Origin: Ruminococcus sp.
GTDB lineage: Bacteria; Bacillota; Clostridia; Oscillospirales; Ruminococcaceae
Length of the DNA: 64,000 nt
Direction: 5' to 3'
Assembly (NCBI GenBank): GCA_029060305.1
Contig: JAIDUG010000036.1
Span: 1-64,000 of the forward strand
Below the pieces are notes generated by a model. The model was not told the origin of the DNA, made no database searches, and saw only the letters and a program-made list of their open reading frames with translations. Position numbers and translations under genes: made by a program. Positions 35,617-45,137 of this stretch are shown here, piece after piece (within the stretch, counting starts at the first letter, position 1; the number at the start of each line of letters is the position of its first letter).

Positions 35617-36183
35617 ATGCCACAAAACAAATTTCAGCGAATGATGTTCGCACTTATCACCGTTGTAATTACGGTACACGCCTATGTTTTCTATAGTCTG
35701 TACGTAATAAACGGCAGTATGTTCATGGAAATAACAGGAGAATCGGGAGTTATAAAAGCTATAAACGCTATGGGCGGAGTTGCAGTTTTCGGGAAAAACG
35801 TTCCTATATGGGCGGTAGTACTTATTGAATTTGTGTGTGCTTATGTTCTTGAAATATTTGTCGGAAGTCCTTTATCGTTCAAGTTGGCGTGCAAAGTTTT
35901 CAATCTTGCTGAAACTCACCCTGTAATATTTGAAACCGCTATTATATGTGCAACAGTAGGTATTATGTGTCCTGTAATGAGTTTCATAGCATCGATACTC
36001 TACTATCCTTACGGAATGTCAGATTTCAACGTTTTCACGCTCCTTGCAAACTGGTTAAAACTTGTATGTTATAATTTCCCATTTGCGTACTTTTCGCAGT
36101 TGTTTTTCATTCAACCGCTTGTCAGAACAATTTTCAAGAAAATTTTCGTCAGAAAAAATGCTGTTGCAGAAGTACACGCATAA
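35617..36183 (+). CDS. DUF2798-like membrane protein
   Basis: A 188-residue protein with four hydrophobic segments (MMFALITVVITVHAYVFYSL; WAVVLIEFVCAYVLEIFV; TAIICATVGIMCPVMSFIA; LVCYNFPFAYFSQLFFI), matching the DUF2798 type in which two pairs of helices repeat. ATG 35617 follows AGGAGG; the longer frame would run through the leader. Function is unknown. It is expressed alone from a strong promoter with a structured leader, which suggests response to a small molecule or ion. Confidence 0.82.
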   Translation: MPQNKFQRMMFALITVVITVHAYVFYSLYVINGSMFMEITGESGVIKAINAMGGVAVFGKNVPIWAVVLIEFVCAYVLEIFVGSPLSFKLACKVFNLAETHPVIFETAIICATVGIMCPVMSFIASILYYPYGMSDFNVFTLLANWLKLVCYNFPFAYFSQLFFIQPLVRTIFKKIFVRKNAVAEVHA

Positions 36184-36184
36184 T

Positions 36185-36214
36185 AAAAAGGACGGCTATA
36201 TGCTGTCCTTTTTT
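36185..36214. terminator. Bidirectional terminator
   Basis: AAAGGACGGC pairs with GCTGTCCTTT around TATAT, flanked by A and T runs, between convergent genes. Confidence 0.85.
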
Positions 36215-36635
36215 ATATTATATTCAGACTTTTCAACAACCCAGCTATTCCAACAACTATAAATAATATACTGCATAAAATCATATACCTGCGGTTTTTG
36301 GAACTGTTGTTATCAGTATATTTTTTACTACGCATTTTCCTCTGAAAAAGAACATTAAACACTTGCTGAGGATTTCCGGCATACGTTATAACACGTACTT
36401 TTAAACAAACTTCGGGTATAGTATCGACTTCAGAAACATGGTGACTTGCGGAATAAAATATCTCACCTGCCTTGTAAGTTACTGTTATATCTCTTGTTTC
36501 GGGATTGACGGAAGTTACTTCGCCGTCATAGAAATCGTAACCTCCCATTTTCTGACGTGTCGTGACTATACCAAAAGCAAACATACCAATGCCGAATAAT
36601 ATAAACATTATCCCCTGAAAAATATCTGCAAACAT
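36213..36635 (-). CDS. Small membrane protein, DUF3592-like
   Basis: A 140-residue protein with a hydrophobic helix at each end (GIMFILFGIGMFAFGIV; MILCSILFIVVGIAGLL) and a beta-rich soluble middle (GEVTSVNPETRDITVTYKAG). This layout resembles DUF3592 proteins. ATG 36635 follows GAAAGGA. It lies 14 bases after the acetyltransferase gene, so it may be co-transcribed. Function is unknown. Confidence 0.75.
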   Translation of the reverse strand: MFADIFQGIMFILFGIGMFAFGIVTTRQKMGGYDFYDGEVTSVNPETRDITVTYKAGEIFYSASHHVSEVDTIPEVCLKVRVITYAGNPQQVFNVLFQRKMRSKKYTDNNSSKNRRYMILCSILFIVVGIAGLLKSLNII

Positions 36636-36649
36636 ATTAATTTCCTTTC

Positions 36650-37108
36650 TTACAACTTGTATTGCATAAAATTATCATTTTTTACAAAGCCGAAATTACT
36701 ATATAAAAGTACACCTGTATCTGATGCAGTAATCTGAATAGTTCCGCATTTTTGTTCTTTTGCTTCATTTACAATCCGTGAAAGTAAAGCTGTTGCAATT
36801 CCTTTTCTTCTGTAGGATTTGTCAGTAAACATACTTGAAAGTAAGGCTATTCTGCCTGTAGGACAACTGAAATAGGGCGGTTTTTCTACTATAGAAATTC
36901 CGCTTGTTCCAACGATTTTCCCATTATCCGTATCAAAAGCCAACCACGAAATAAAAGTACCATCTGCCATATGACGCTTATAATAATTTTTTAATTCGTG
37001 TGTAAGGTCAATATTTTCTGTTGCACCTTCTTCACGCAGTTGGATTATTCTCATTTTGATAAATATATCAAGTTCTTTGTCAGTAAGTTTTTTGTATGTT
37101 ATGTTCAC
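36650..37108 (-). CDS. GNAT-family N-acetyltransferase
   Basis: A 152-residue acetyltransferase starting at GTG 37108, 15 bases after radA. Acetyl-CoA site: SSMFTDKSYRRKGIATALLS (R-x-x-G-x-A). The second half, CGTIQITASDTGVLLYSNFG, fits the family. The substrate is not deducible. It is probably transcribed with radA as the downstream gene. Confidence 0.9.
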   Translation of the reverse strand: MNITYKKLTDKELDIFIKMRIIQLREEGATENIDLTHELKNYYKRHMADGTFISWLAFDTDNGKIVGTSGISIVEKPPYFSCPTGRIALLSSMFTDKSYRRKGIATALLSRIVNEAKEQKCGTIQITASDTGVLLYSNFGFVKNDNFMQYKL

Positions 37109-37123
37109 AAATAATCACCCTTG

Positions 37124-38494
37124 TTATTTTATTACTGAAAATGCTTGTTTGAGAGTTGAGACAGGAATAATATTTATATTATATTTTTTAGGATTTATTG
37201 AACCTGCTGACTGTTTCGGAATAATGCAAGTTGTGAAACCCATTCTTTCGGCTTCTTTGATACGCTGTTCAATGTGCGATACCGAACGTATTTCACCGCC
37301 GAGACCTATTTCACCAAAAGCTATGAGATGTTCGTCAATCTGCTTGTCCATAATACCTGAGTACAGAGCCATTGCAACCGGCAAATCTCCTGCGGGTTCG
37401 TCAAGCTTGAAACCGCCTACTATATTCAGATAAACGTCAAGCGACCCCATATATATACCGAGTCTTTTTTCGAGTACCGCAATAATAATATTCAGTCTGT
37501 TGAAATCGAATCCTGTAACCATACGTCGAGGTGCTGAATAGCTTGTCTTTGAGGCAAGTGCCTGCACTTCCGCAAGAATCGGACGTGTTCCTTCCATTAC
37601 ACACGCAACGCAAGTGCCGGAAACATTCAGCGGTCTGCCGTCAAGCAACATCTGAGACGGATTTTCTACTTCACGCAGACCTTTATCAATCATTTCAAAA
37701 ACGCCTATTTCATTTGTAGAGCCGAAACGGTTTTTAACTGCCCTCAGAAGTCTGTAACTTTGGTGACGTTCACCCTCAAAGTACAGCACGGCGTCAACGA
37801 TATGCTCCATAACTTTAGGTCCTGCAATAACGCCGTCCTTATTTACATGACCTACTATTATAACCGGTATTTCAAGTTTTTTTGCGGTGTGCATAAAAAG
37901 ATTAGTACACTCACGAACCTGAGTTACACTTCCGGGACTGGATGAAATACGATTTATGCTGACGGTCTGAATAGAATCGATAATAACTATATCCGGCGTA
38001 CACGACGAAATTGTCTCCGAAACAGCTTCCGCATCAGTAGAAGTGAGAATATACAGATTTTCCGTATCAACTCCCAGTCGGTTGGCACGGAGTTTTATTT
38101 GTCTTGCTGATTCTTCGCCGGAAACGTACAATACAGAATGTTCCTGTCCGAGAAACTGGCATATCTGTAACAGAATGGTACTTTTACCTATACCAGGTTC
38201 ACCGCTGAGAAGTACCAGTGAACCTTTTACCAGTCCACCGCCGAGTACTCTGTTAAGTTCTCCTATGCCGGTATCGTAACGGACATCACTATCAATTCCA
38301 ATCTGTTCAAGCTCTAAAATCTGTTCCGACAAATCAGGTGCGGACTGTGCTGAAGAACGTCCCGAACTTGCGGACGTCTGGGAAATATTTTCCTCAAAAC
38401 TGTTCCACGCTCCGCATGAGGGACATTTGCCGTTCCACTTTGAACTTTCATAACCGCACTGATTACAGATATAAATATATTTTGACTTAGCCAT
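37124..38494 (-). CDS. radA: DNA repair protein RadA
   Basis: RecA-like ATPase that promotes branch migration of recombination intermediates. The 456 residues are full length. There is a four-Cys zinc finger at the N-terminus (CNQCG...CPSCGAW), Walker A SGEPGIGKST, the RadA signature KNRFGSTNEIG, and a C-terminal Lon-protease-like domain with SLDVYLNIVGGFKLDEPAGD. It starts five bases after the lipoprotein stop and is followed by the acetyltransferase. This is a core housekeeping gene. Confidence 0.97.
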   Translation of the reverse strand: MAKSKYIYICNQCGYESSKWNGKCPSCGAWNSFEENISQTSASSGRSSAQSAPDLSEQILELEQIGIDSDVRYDTGIGELNRVLGGGLVKGSLVLLSGEPGIGKSTILLQICQFLGQEHSVLYVSGEESARQIKLRANRLGVDTENLYILTSTDAEAVSETISSCTPDIVIIDSIQTVSINRISSSPGSVTQVRECTNLFMHTAKKLEIPVIIVGHVNKDGVIAGPKVMEHIVDAVLYFEGERHQSYRLLRAVKNRFGSTNEIGVFEMIDKGLREVENPSQMLLDGRPLNVSGTCVACVMEGTRPILAEVQALASKTSYSAPRRMVTGFDFNRLNIIIAVLEKRLGIYMGSLDVYLNIVGGFKLDEPAGDLPVAMALYSGIMDKQIDEHLIAFGEIGLGGEIRSVSHIEQRIKEAERMGFTTCIIPKQSAGSINPKKYNINIIPVSTLKQAFSVIK

Positions 38495-38499
38495 AATAA

Positions 38500-39585
38500 T
38501 CAGTTTACTGAAGCCTCAATAGCTTCTTCTGTAAGCAGATATTTTCTGCCACATTCCATATTACTTCTTGAAACATTGAAACTTGAAATATCGGTGTTTG
38601 TAAGGGACCAGCAGGCATTACCCGAGCCATCACCTTTTGTATAGAATACAAGCTGTTCATTATCAAAATTCAGCCTGCCTTTGAAACCATAAGTTCCATC
38701 AAGTTCAAGAAGTACATTATTTGAAACATAATATATTCTGCATGAATCGCCGTCGGAAAGTCCCTCTGAAACAATAAGTTCCGGTACGTCGTCGCCGTTA
38801 AGGTCACAAAATTCGAAAGCTGAATCCTTACCGGTTTCAAGTTCAGTTGCAAGGCTGTTGGACAGCTGTTCTTTGAAAATCTCTTTTTCAACCGGAGTAA
38901 GAACAGCTCCCCAGCTTTCTGAACAGTGCAATGCATAGTCGATTGTTGACGCACCGAAAGTATATTTTCTGCCTATTGAAATCCTGCGTGCTTTTCTGTA
39001 CATTTCCATAGCCCCATCGTATTCCGGCAGTGAAAGATTTTCGCCGTTTATTTCGTGTTTTATTGCAGTACCTTTTGAAGCTGAACCGCTGTTATCGCTA
39101 TATGAAAAATATTCTTTGAGGGATTTTCCGTCAAAGTTGATAAACTTTCCGACAACAAAACCGTCGCCCGAATATTCGTCATTCATGAGCCTGAGTTCCG
39201 GATAGTAAGTAAATGCACCATATTCACCAAGTGTACCCACACTGATTACCTGACCTTCGGAAACAGTGAATATTTCACATTGTGTTTTATGTTGATTGTT
39301 TGCGGAAATAAAAAGCTCAGGTACACCGTCATTGTTAATGTCATAAAGGTCAAAACGAGACTCCTCAACATTATTCTGTGCTATTTCCGAAAATTTTTCC
39401 GTGCCTGCAAATTCATTGAGTTTCTGTTCATAAAGGGACTGCCATTCAAATACAATACTTCTTGGTGATACATTTATAATGCCGTTTCCGTCAGAATCGG
39501 AGTTTGCTTTTCTGTCCGAACAACCTACAGAAACAGCAGTAAGGGCAAGGGCAAGAAATACATTAGTCAGTTTTTTTGAATTCAC
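38500..39585 (-). CDS. Lipoprotein with FG-GAP/EF-hand-like repeats
   Basis: A 361-residue lipoprotein starting at GTG 39585 behind GGGAGG. The signal peptide ends in SVGC. Two calcium-loop-like blocks, LYDINNDGVPELFIS and FCDLNGDDVPELIVS, sit about 190 residues apart in two similar halves, each followed by a beta-rich stretch. Such DxNxDGxPEL blocks occur in FG-GAP-type surface proteins of Ruminococcaceae. A ligand cannot be named. It lies directly upstream of radA on the same strand, with a five-base gap. Confidence 0.82.
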   Translation of the reverse strand: MNSKKLTNVFLALALTAVSVGCSDRKANSDSDGNGIINVSPRSIVFEWQSLYEQKLNEFAGTEKFSEIAQNNVEESRFDLYDINNDGVPELFISANNQHKTQCEIFTVSEGQVISVGTLGEYGAFTYYPELRLMNDEYSGDGFVVGKFINFDGKSLKEYFSYSDNSGSASKGTAIKHEINGENLSLPEYDGAMEMYRKARRISIGRKYTFGASTIDYALHCSESWGAVLTPVEKEIFKEQLSNSLATELETGKDSAFEFCDLNGDDVPELIVSEGLSDGDSCRIYYVSNNVLLELDGTYGFKGRLNFDNEQLVFYTKGDGSGNACWSLTNTDISSFNVSRSNMECGRKYLLTEEAIEASVN

Positions 39586-39691
39586 TTGAAAAATCCTCCC
39601 AAAAAAATTTTTGATTTATCTATAGTATATTTTATCATATTTGTCACAATATGTCAATCAGGATAATATTACGAAAATACTACAGAATTTT

Positions 39692-40444
39692 TCAGAAAAT
39701 ATCATCGGCAATCTCCCTGTAGGTTTTTATATCAATAACATCATAGAGGTCATCTTCAAAGTCGTCAAGTATTTCCTCATCAAACATAAGTTTCCAGCCC
39801 TCGCCGTCCAGTTTCACGGAATACACTGATAATTTCATAGTTTTTTCTTCTTCTTTGCCTTTGAAATTAAGCTCGGCTTTAAGTTTATAGGCTTTTTTTA
39901 TCTCACATTCCATATCCTGTGAATCACAGAATTTTTCAATGTTTTTTATCTCACGTTTCTTTGCATCTTTTTTGCTGAGTATTTCCGCAGAGACTTTAAA
40001 GTGCTTGCCGAAATCGTCCTCAATATATTCCTTAAGTTCTTCCATTCCGTCTTCTGTATCTTCGCAGAAGTCTTTCCAGTCCATATCGTCGTCAAGGGCA
40101 TTTTCCTTGAAATCTTCCAGTTTATCTTTTGTCATTATCTGTTGGAGAATAAGTTCTATATTGTTTTTGTTTATACCCCTGACGATATTTTTCAAGGGTC
40201 TTTTGTAAGCGTTGAGGGAATATGATACTCCGGCAAAAATGAAAATCACAACAAGAAGTATTAAAGGAATAAGAATCCGGTTTTTTCCCGATAATTTCTT
40301 TGTATTTCTTACGGGAGTTTCCGTTTCGGTTTCAGGAGTTATGCTGTTGAAATCCACGTCCGGAGTATAGGTGTTTGTCTGAGTACGACAGTTACATATT
40401 TCGTTTTCGGAAAGTTGTCTTCCGCAGTATTTGCAGAACGCCAT
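39692..40444 (-). CDS. Zinc-ribbon membrane protein
   Basis: A 250-residue protein. An N-terminal zinc ribbon (CKYCG, then CNC) is followed by a polar linker, a single membrane helix (ILIPLILLVVIFIFAGVSYS) and an outside domain of about 160 residues rich in Glu, Asp and Lys. This domain contains LKNIVRGINKNNIELILQ, reminiscent of DUF4878/lumazine-like extracellular domains. ATG follows AGGAGG. Zinc-ribbon/one-span proteins of this plan are common in Firmicutes, with unknown roles. Confidence 0.82.
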   Translation of the reverse strand: MAFCKYCGRQLSENEICNCRTQTNTYTPDVDFNSITPETETETPVRNTKKLSGKNRILIPLILLVVIFIFAGVSYSLNAYKRPLKNIVRGINKNNIELILQQIMTKDKLEDFKENALDDDMDWKDFCEDTEDGMEELKEYIEDDFGKHFKVSAEILSKKDAKKREIKNIEKFCDSQDMECEIKKAYKLKAELNFKGKEEEKTMKLSVYSVKLDGEGWKLMFDEEILDDFEDDLYDVIDIKTYREIADDIF

Positions 40445-40576
40445 AAATAAGCCTCCTATTATTTTTTTGAAGTCCTTTTCTGAAATAATTTTTCAGATAA
40501 TTTCTTATTAATTATAATGCTTATTCCCCTGAATGTCAATATAATCCTTTTGATTTCACTTTATTTTCACATAGAA

Positions 40577-41308
40577 TTATTTGGAATTTATAAAATTATT
40601 TATTCCCGCAAAAATCGTGAAAGCTACTTTGTGCTGATATTCTTCATTTACAAGAAGCTCCGCCTCTTCAGGATTTGAAAGGAATCCACATTCAACCATT
40701 ACTGTAGGATTTTTGCTGTAGTAGCAAAGAAACAACTCTTTTCCGCACTGTTTAATTTCACGAGTGTTGTCAGGTTGCAGAAACTCTACAAATCTGTTCT
40801 GTATTGAACGTGCTAAACTTTCGTTACGGCGATTGCTTTCTGAATAGAACATCTGCGCACCGCTGTAACGTGAGTCGGTAAACTGATTCTGATGAATGGA
40901 AATACATATAGCGTTATCATACTTGTTGAAAAGTTTCAGTCTGTTGTCCATATCCGAACTTTTCTGATTGGCAATACCCTCAACGCCCTCGTCATGTATG
41001 GAAGTATCAGTATCACGTGTTACTTCAACCTGATACCCCGAAACCGTCAGCAAGTCCCTGAGAGTAAGTAGGATATTAAGGTTTATACCCTTTTCGCAAG
41101 TGCCGTTTACAGCCACACAGCCCCCGTCAAAACCACCATGTCCGGCATCAAGAATAATAATCGGTTTTTCATCTTCATAGGACATAAGCGAAACAGGGAC
41201 GGAATTTTTATCGGATTTACTGCTGATATGGTTGAGTGCAGTAAGTCCGAATACCGCACAACCGAATACTAATACTCCGCTTATAATTTTTCGTGTAATT
41301 TTTTTCAT
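40577..41308 (-). CDS. N-acetylmuramoyl-L-alanine amidase, CwlD-like
   Basis: Zinc amidase (Amidase_3) that cuts the bond between MurNAc and L-alanine in peptidoglycan. The 243 residues start with a signal or anchor helix. The zinc ligands are in ILDAGHGGFDGG, EKGINLNILL and ISIHQNQF, and the catalytic Glu is in VMVECGFLSN. The layout and size match CwlD, the spore-cortex amidase. Whether this organism sporulates is not shown here, so the symbol is left open. ATG follows AGGAGG. It stands alone. Confidence 0.9.
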   Translation of the reverse strand: MKKITRKIISGVLVFGCAVFGLTALNHISSKSDKNSVPVSLMSYEDEKPIIILDAGHGGFDGGCVAVNGTCEKGINLNILLTLRDLLTVSGYQVEVTRDTDTSIHDEGVEGIANQKSSDMDNRLKLFNKYDNAICISIHQNQFTDSRYSGAQMFYSESNRRNESLARSIQNRFVEFLQPDNTREIKQCGKELFLCYYSKNPTVMVECGFLSNPEEAELLVNEEYQHKVAFTIFAGINNFINSK

Positions 41309-41472
41309 AGAAAAAACCTCCTGTCTTTTTAAGGATATGCAGAATTGTCAAAGGCTATTCCACGACAGGAATATCAGATGTCCGATATGCTCTTGAATTT
41401 TCTTTTTTTCTTGCTGACCGAATAATGAAAATAATTTCCACAATCTTAACATCACACAAAATCATAAAAAAC

Positions 41473-41497
41473 GGAGTGCTGTTTTAAAACGCACTCC
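41473..41497 (-). terminator. Minus-strand terminator without a living gene
   Basis: GGAGTGC pairs with GCACTCC around a GTTTTAAAAC-type centre. On the minus strand it is followed by GTTTTTTATG. The only upstream sequence is a gene remnant (41509-41665). Confidence 0.65.
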
Positions 41498-41508
41498 ATT
41501 CAATAAAG

Positions 41509-41665
41509 TTATTTCCACCTTTTTATTTCAGTAATAAAAGAGTTAAATTTCTCCATAATATCAGTTTCCCAGCTTATTAGAATTGCACTTTCTATTGTAT
41601 CTCTATATCCAATCCCATAGCTATCAGTACGTGACTTGGCTTGTAGCTGTGTGAATTACAGGCAG
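41509..41665 (-). pseudogene. C-terminal remnant of an unknown gene
   Basis: On the minus strand a frame with good coding texture (KSRTDSYGIGYRDTIESAIL, then SWETDIMEKFNSFITEIKRW) ends at TAA 41509, directly before a terminator. No start or upstream part exists, so it is the tail of a deleted gene. The family is not recognised. Confidence 0.45.
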
Positions 41666-42029
41666 AACCATTTGAAATAGCACAATATTATTTAATTGCA
41701 AATATTAATAAATATTAATTAAAATTATAAAAAGATATATTTAACATATTAAGTATACAATATTTACTGTTTCCATTAATATGATACCTGATAATTCAAT
41801 CATTGCTAAAATTTCATTTTTGATTTTGCAATTTTTTTATTCTAAGTAAGTTGGCAACACTTTGCCTTGACGATTCAATAAAACCTAACGGGCATAATTT
41901 TCAAAATCATGAGTTCTGCTATCAGCATTGCACAGCTATCTGGAACTGTATTTCTTAGTAGAAAAAGCTATTATTCTATATTCATTATCAATGTGTTCCG
42001 AATCCGTTGAAATAAACAATAAAAGCATT
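41666..42029. other. Non-coding debris
   Basis: About 360 bases without a gene, AT-rich in the first half. I see nothing recognisable beyond short broken frames. Confidence 0.4.
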
Positions 42030-42284
42030 ATGATAGTCGATTATAACTGTTCGTCGGACGGCGATGCGATGACTGCCGAAATAATTCCGTAAGCTGATTT
42101 TGTGGTTCAGAAAACAGCAGATTTTGAAGCAATACTGGCATTTTATGCAGTCGGTACGTCGTATATTTCAGCGAATTTCAAGCCTGTATCATCTTTGGAA
42201 AACGGCAGTTATTATCTTCGTCTGAACGTCAACACAACCAATCCTGTATTTTCAATCAGAAAAATTCTTGTAGTTTCGAGGTGA
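42030..42284 (+). pseudogene. Remnant of a secreted-protein gene
   Basis: An 85-codon frame from ATG 42030 (MIVDYNCSSDGDAMTAEIIP) is broken by TAA at 42090 and continues QKTADFEAILAFYAVG to SIRKILVVSR. The ending resembles the C-terminus of a beta-rich extracellular domain. The beginning of the gene is missing. Not assigned to a family. Confidence 0.45.
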
Positions 42285-42290
42285 TTCTGT

Positions 42291-42463
42291 GTTAGAGTGT
42301 GTTCACATAAACACTTGACAAAAAAATAGAAATAAGATATAATAGAGATATGGAACTAACAAAGAAACAATTTGCAAAAATAGAGCATTTAATGTCGAAA
42401 CCAAGGAAAAAACCAACGATTTCAAACTATGATTTTTGATGCTATTTTAATATGAACATACTA
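42291..42463 (+). mobile_element. Internally deleted IS5-like element (MITE-like)
   Basis: A 173-base element. The left end GAGTGTGTTCACATAAA and the right end TTTTAATATGAACATAC are imperfect inverted repeats. The interior keeps the first 26 codons of a transposase (MELTKKQFAKIEHLMSKPRK) from ATG 42350, then jumps to the last bases of the element. The join falls in CTATGATTTTT, a word also present at 20748-20758 in the related remnant near its C-terminus. Deletion between these short repeats in a full-length parent would give exactly this element. Confidence 0.7.
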
Positions 42464-42465
42464 TA

Positions 42466-42660
42466 GTATATCCTGAAATGTTGCCTGACGTTGAGACAGA
42501 TTCTTGTAGCTGGTACGGTGTGTATTATGACGAAAACGAAAAAGTAAGATTACAGGTTATCCAAAAAATTGAATGTGAAACAGGACTTTATTACGACTGC
42601 GAAGACTTAAACGAGATATACAAATAGTACGAAAAAAACTATGTACCTGTATACAATTGA
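42466..42660 (+). pseudogene. Fragment of the repeat lipoprotein
   Basis: A 64-codon frame (VYPEMLPDVETDSCSWYGVY to the TGA at 42658) closely matches the last 65 residues of the lipoprotein at 20964-21989, with a TAG near 42625. The 3' flanking DNA is also similar. It starts right at the end of the IS remnant, so the rest of the gene is lost. Confidence 0.8.
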
Positions 42661-42673
42661 ATTAATATAAAAA

Positions 42674-42697
42674 AGAACCGAAATTTATTTCGGTTCT
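42674..42697. terminator. Hairpin between fragment and minus-strand gene
   Basis: AGAACCGAAA pairs perfectly with TTTCGGTTCT around TTTA. A T run follows on the minus strand, so it probably ends the gene at 42705. Confidence 0.8.
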
Positions 42698-42704
42698 TGT
42701 TGCT

Positions 42705-43175
42705 TTAAAATATATTTTGTACTTCATGAATATGACAACAGAAATTTCTTACTTCCATTTTTCCGAAATGATTATCAATATCAATACGAAAATCAACCCG
42801 ATATTTTTTGCCGTCTGTTTCATAAAATTCAACATATGGAGTTTTTACACCAGTTGTAGTTGCATAAAATTCCGATTGGTCACGATTGTCAATAATCATA
42901 TTTTCAAGTTTACGATACATTCTGAATTTGTTTTTAGGGTCTGTATCTGAAAATTCTTCTTCTGAAATAATTTCCTGTAAGTCGTCGGAAAGCATATCAT
43001 AAGAAATATATTTTTTCCAACCCTGACCGTGTATACTGAAAGCTAAATGTTGTGCTTCAACTGTATGTTTAACATGATAATAAAATCCAGTAAAAGCCAG
43101 TATTATTACAACTACTATACTTACAATTACTTTTATTAATATGTTTATTTTTTTAGAAACAAATATTTTTTTCAT
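42705..43175 (-). CDS. Hypothetical single-span membrane protein
   Basis: A 156-residue protein with one N-terminal helix (IKVIVSIVVVIILAFTGFYY) and an external domain containing GVKTPYVEFYETDGKKYRVDF. ATG follows AAGGAGT. Unknown family; probably exported and anchored. It borders the debris region. Confidence 0.72.
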   Translation of the reverse strand: MKKIFVSKKINILIKVIVSIVVVIILAFTGFYYHVKHTVEAQHLAFSIHGQGWKKYISYDMLSDDLQEIISEEEFSDTDPKNKFRMYRKLENMIIDNRDQSEFYATTTGVKTPYVEFYETDGKKYRVDFRIDIDNHFGKMEVRNFCCHIHEVQNIF

Positions 43176-43241
43176 ATATACACTCCTTTTAATTCAGGTT
43201 TATATTAAGATTTTAGCATATCATCGTGAAAAAGTCAAATA

Positions 43242-43289
43242 AAAATTTCCGGTTTATTTCTGAATCGTATCAGATAATAAACCGGAATT
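43242..43289. repeat. Palindromic repeat, inverted copy of 20906-20952
   Basis: Nearly identical to the reverse complement of 20906-20952. The stem TTCCGGTTTATT has its complement around CTGAATCGTATCAG. It lies between the membrane-protein gene and the DUF711 operon end. Confidence 0.75.
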
Positions 43290-43350
43290 TATTTATTATT
43301 CGTTGAAAGTACCTGCTTTGAAATCGTTATAGTATTCAGATTCTTTTCAA

Positions 43351-44709
43351 TTAGTTTTTAAGACTTTGCATAGGAGCAGGTATTCTACCGCCTCTGTTTA
43401 TGAACTTTGCAGAAGATTTTTCTTTTATAGGCATAACAGGACCATGTCCGAGAAGTCCGCCAAATTCAAGCATTTCGCCTTCTTTTTTGCCAATGGCTGG
43501 AATGAGACGTACAGCTGTAGTTTTCGAGTTTACCATACCTATTGACGCTTCGTCAGCGATAATTGCGGAAATCGTTTCAGGTGAGATGTCCCCAGGGACT
43601 ACAATCATATCAAGTCCTACCGAACATACAGCGGTCATTGCCTCAAGTTTTTCAAGGCTCAGCACGCCTGCAACCGCTGAATCAATCATTCCTGCATCTT
43701 CCGATACCGGAATAAATGCTCCGGAAAGTCCGCCGACCGTTGAAGATGCCATTACACCACCTTTTTTAACTGCATCATTGAGCATTGCAAGACAAGCTGT
43801 TGTGCCGTGAGTACCGCACATTTCAAGACCCATTTCTTCAAGAATATGTGCTACACTGTCACCGATTGCGGGAGTAGGTGCAAGTGACAAGTCAACGATT
43901 CCGAAAGGTACGCCGAGTTCCTTGGAAGCCCTTGAACCTACAAGCTGTCCCATACGTGTTATCTTGAAAGCTGTTTTCTTTATGATGTCTGCAAGCTCAT
44001 TTATAGAAGCATCGGGGTATTTTGCGAGTGCTGAACGCACAACCCCCGGACCTGATACTCCTACATGAATTTCGCAGTCAGGCTCTCCGACCCCGTGAAA
44101 CGCTCCTGCCATAAACGGATTATCTTCAACGGCGTTGCAGAAAACAACAAGTTTTGCAGGACCTATGCAATCACGGTCAGCTGTTCTTTCTGCCGACTGC
44201 TTGACAATCTGTCCCATAAGTTTTACAGCATCCATATTGATACCGGATTTTGTAGAGCCTATATTTACAGATGAACAGATATTCTGTGTGACGTCAAGTG
44301 CTTCCGGAATTGACTGAATGAGTGCCATATCTCCGGCACTGAAACCTTTATGAACAAGTGCAGAATATCCGCCTATGAAGTTTACACCGCAAGTATCTGC
44401 TGCACGTTGTAAAGCCTTTGCAAACTTTACAGGATTCTGATTCGGACAAGCACCACACAACATAGCTATCGGAGTAACAGAAATTCTCTTGTTGATAATC
44501 GGTATTCCGTATTCCTTTTCAATCTGCTGTCCTACCGGTACAAGATTTTTTGCACGGTTTACAATTTTGTTATAGACTTTTTCGCAAGCCTTATCTATAT
44601 CAGTATCGATACAGTCAAGAAGCGAAATTCCCATTGTTATTGTCCTTATATCAAGACATTCGTCCTGTATCATTCTGATAGTTTCGAGTATATCGTATAC
44701 ATTAAGCAT
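43351..44709 (-). CDS. DUF711 / UPF0210 (PFL-type) family protein
   Basis: A 452-residue cytoplasmic protein of the DUF711 family (UPF0210), a glycyl-radical-fold-like protein of unknown activity. Conserved blocks seen are [49 protein letters not shown] and [23 protein letters not shown] follows GGAGG. It is 15 bases downstream of the ACT-domain gene. This pair is conserved across Clostridia, suggesting that the ACT protein senses a ligand for the DUF711 protein. Confidence 0.93.
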   Translation of the reverse strand: MLNVYDILETIRMIQDECLDIRTITMGISLLDCIDTDIDKACEKVYNKIVNRAKNLVPVGQQIEKEYGIPIINKRISVTPIAMLCGACPNQNPVKFAKALQRAADTCGVNFIGGYSALVHKGFSAGDMALIQSIPEALDVTQNICSSVNIGSTKSGINMDAVKLMGQIVKQSAERTADRDCIGPAKLVVFCNAVEDNPFMAGAFHGVGEPDCEIHVGVSGPGVVRSALAKYPDASINELADIIKKTAFKITRMGQLVGSRASKELGVPFGIVDLSLAPTPAIGDSVAHILEEMGLEMCGTHGTTACLAMLNDAVKKGGVMASSTVGGLSGAFIPVSEDAGMIDSAVAGVLSLEKLEAMTAVCSVGLDMIVVPGDISPETISAIIADEASIGMVNSKTTAVRLIPAIGKKEGEMLEFGGLLGHGPVMPIKEKSSAKFINRGGRIPAPMQSLKN

Positions 44710-44724
44710 TGAACGTACCTCCGG

Positions 44725-44994
44725 TTAAATGCTGTGCATTGAGTTGAAAATATCCTCATGCATTGTATGGATTGATAATCCGAGTTCTTTTCCGAGTGAA
44801 TCCATTCTGTCAACAAGTGCGGAGAAGTCACCGGACATTCCTGTGATGTCTGCAAGCATAATCATTGCAAACATATCCTGAAGTACACTTTGCGTTACCT
44901 CAAGGACGTTTGCGTTAAACTCAGCACATATGCCTGAGACTTTGTGGAGTATGCCGACATTGTCTTTACCAATTACAGTTATAACTGCTCTCAT
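44725..44994 (-). CDS. ACT-domain protein, UPF0237 family
   Basis: An 89-residue protein made of one ACT fold: VITVIGKDNVGILHKVSGIC, then MFAMIMLADITG. It probably binds a small metabolite, as ACT domains do. ATG follows AGGAGG. First gene of a two-gene operon with DUF711. Confidence 0.93.
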   Translation of the reverse strand: MRAVITVIGKDNVGILHKVSGICAEFNANVLEVTQSVLQDMFAMIMLADITGMSGDFSALVDRMDSLGKELGLSIHTMHEDIFNSMHSI

Positions 44995-45073
44995 ATCAAA
45001 AAAACCTCCTGATAAAATTTAATAATAACATTATATCACAGATTGCAAAAAATAGCAATACTAAAAAAATAAC

Positions 45074-45102
45074 TTGCATAACTTTGTGGATTGTGGTATA
45101 AT
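45074..45102 (+). promoter_or_regulatory. Promoter of the PHP-phosphatase operon
   Basis: TTGCAT, 17 bases, TATAAT, 36 bases before the ATG at 45138. It may drive the genes up to 49158. Confidence 0.7.
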
Positions 45103-45137
45103 ATCTAAAGAGTAAAAAAAGGAGGAATTTTCAGAAT

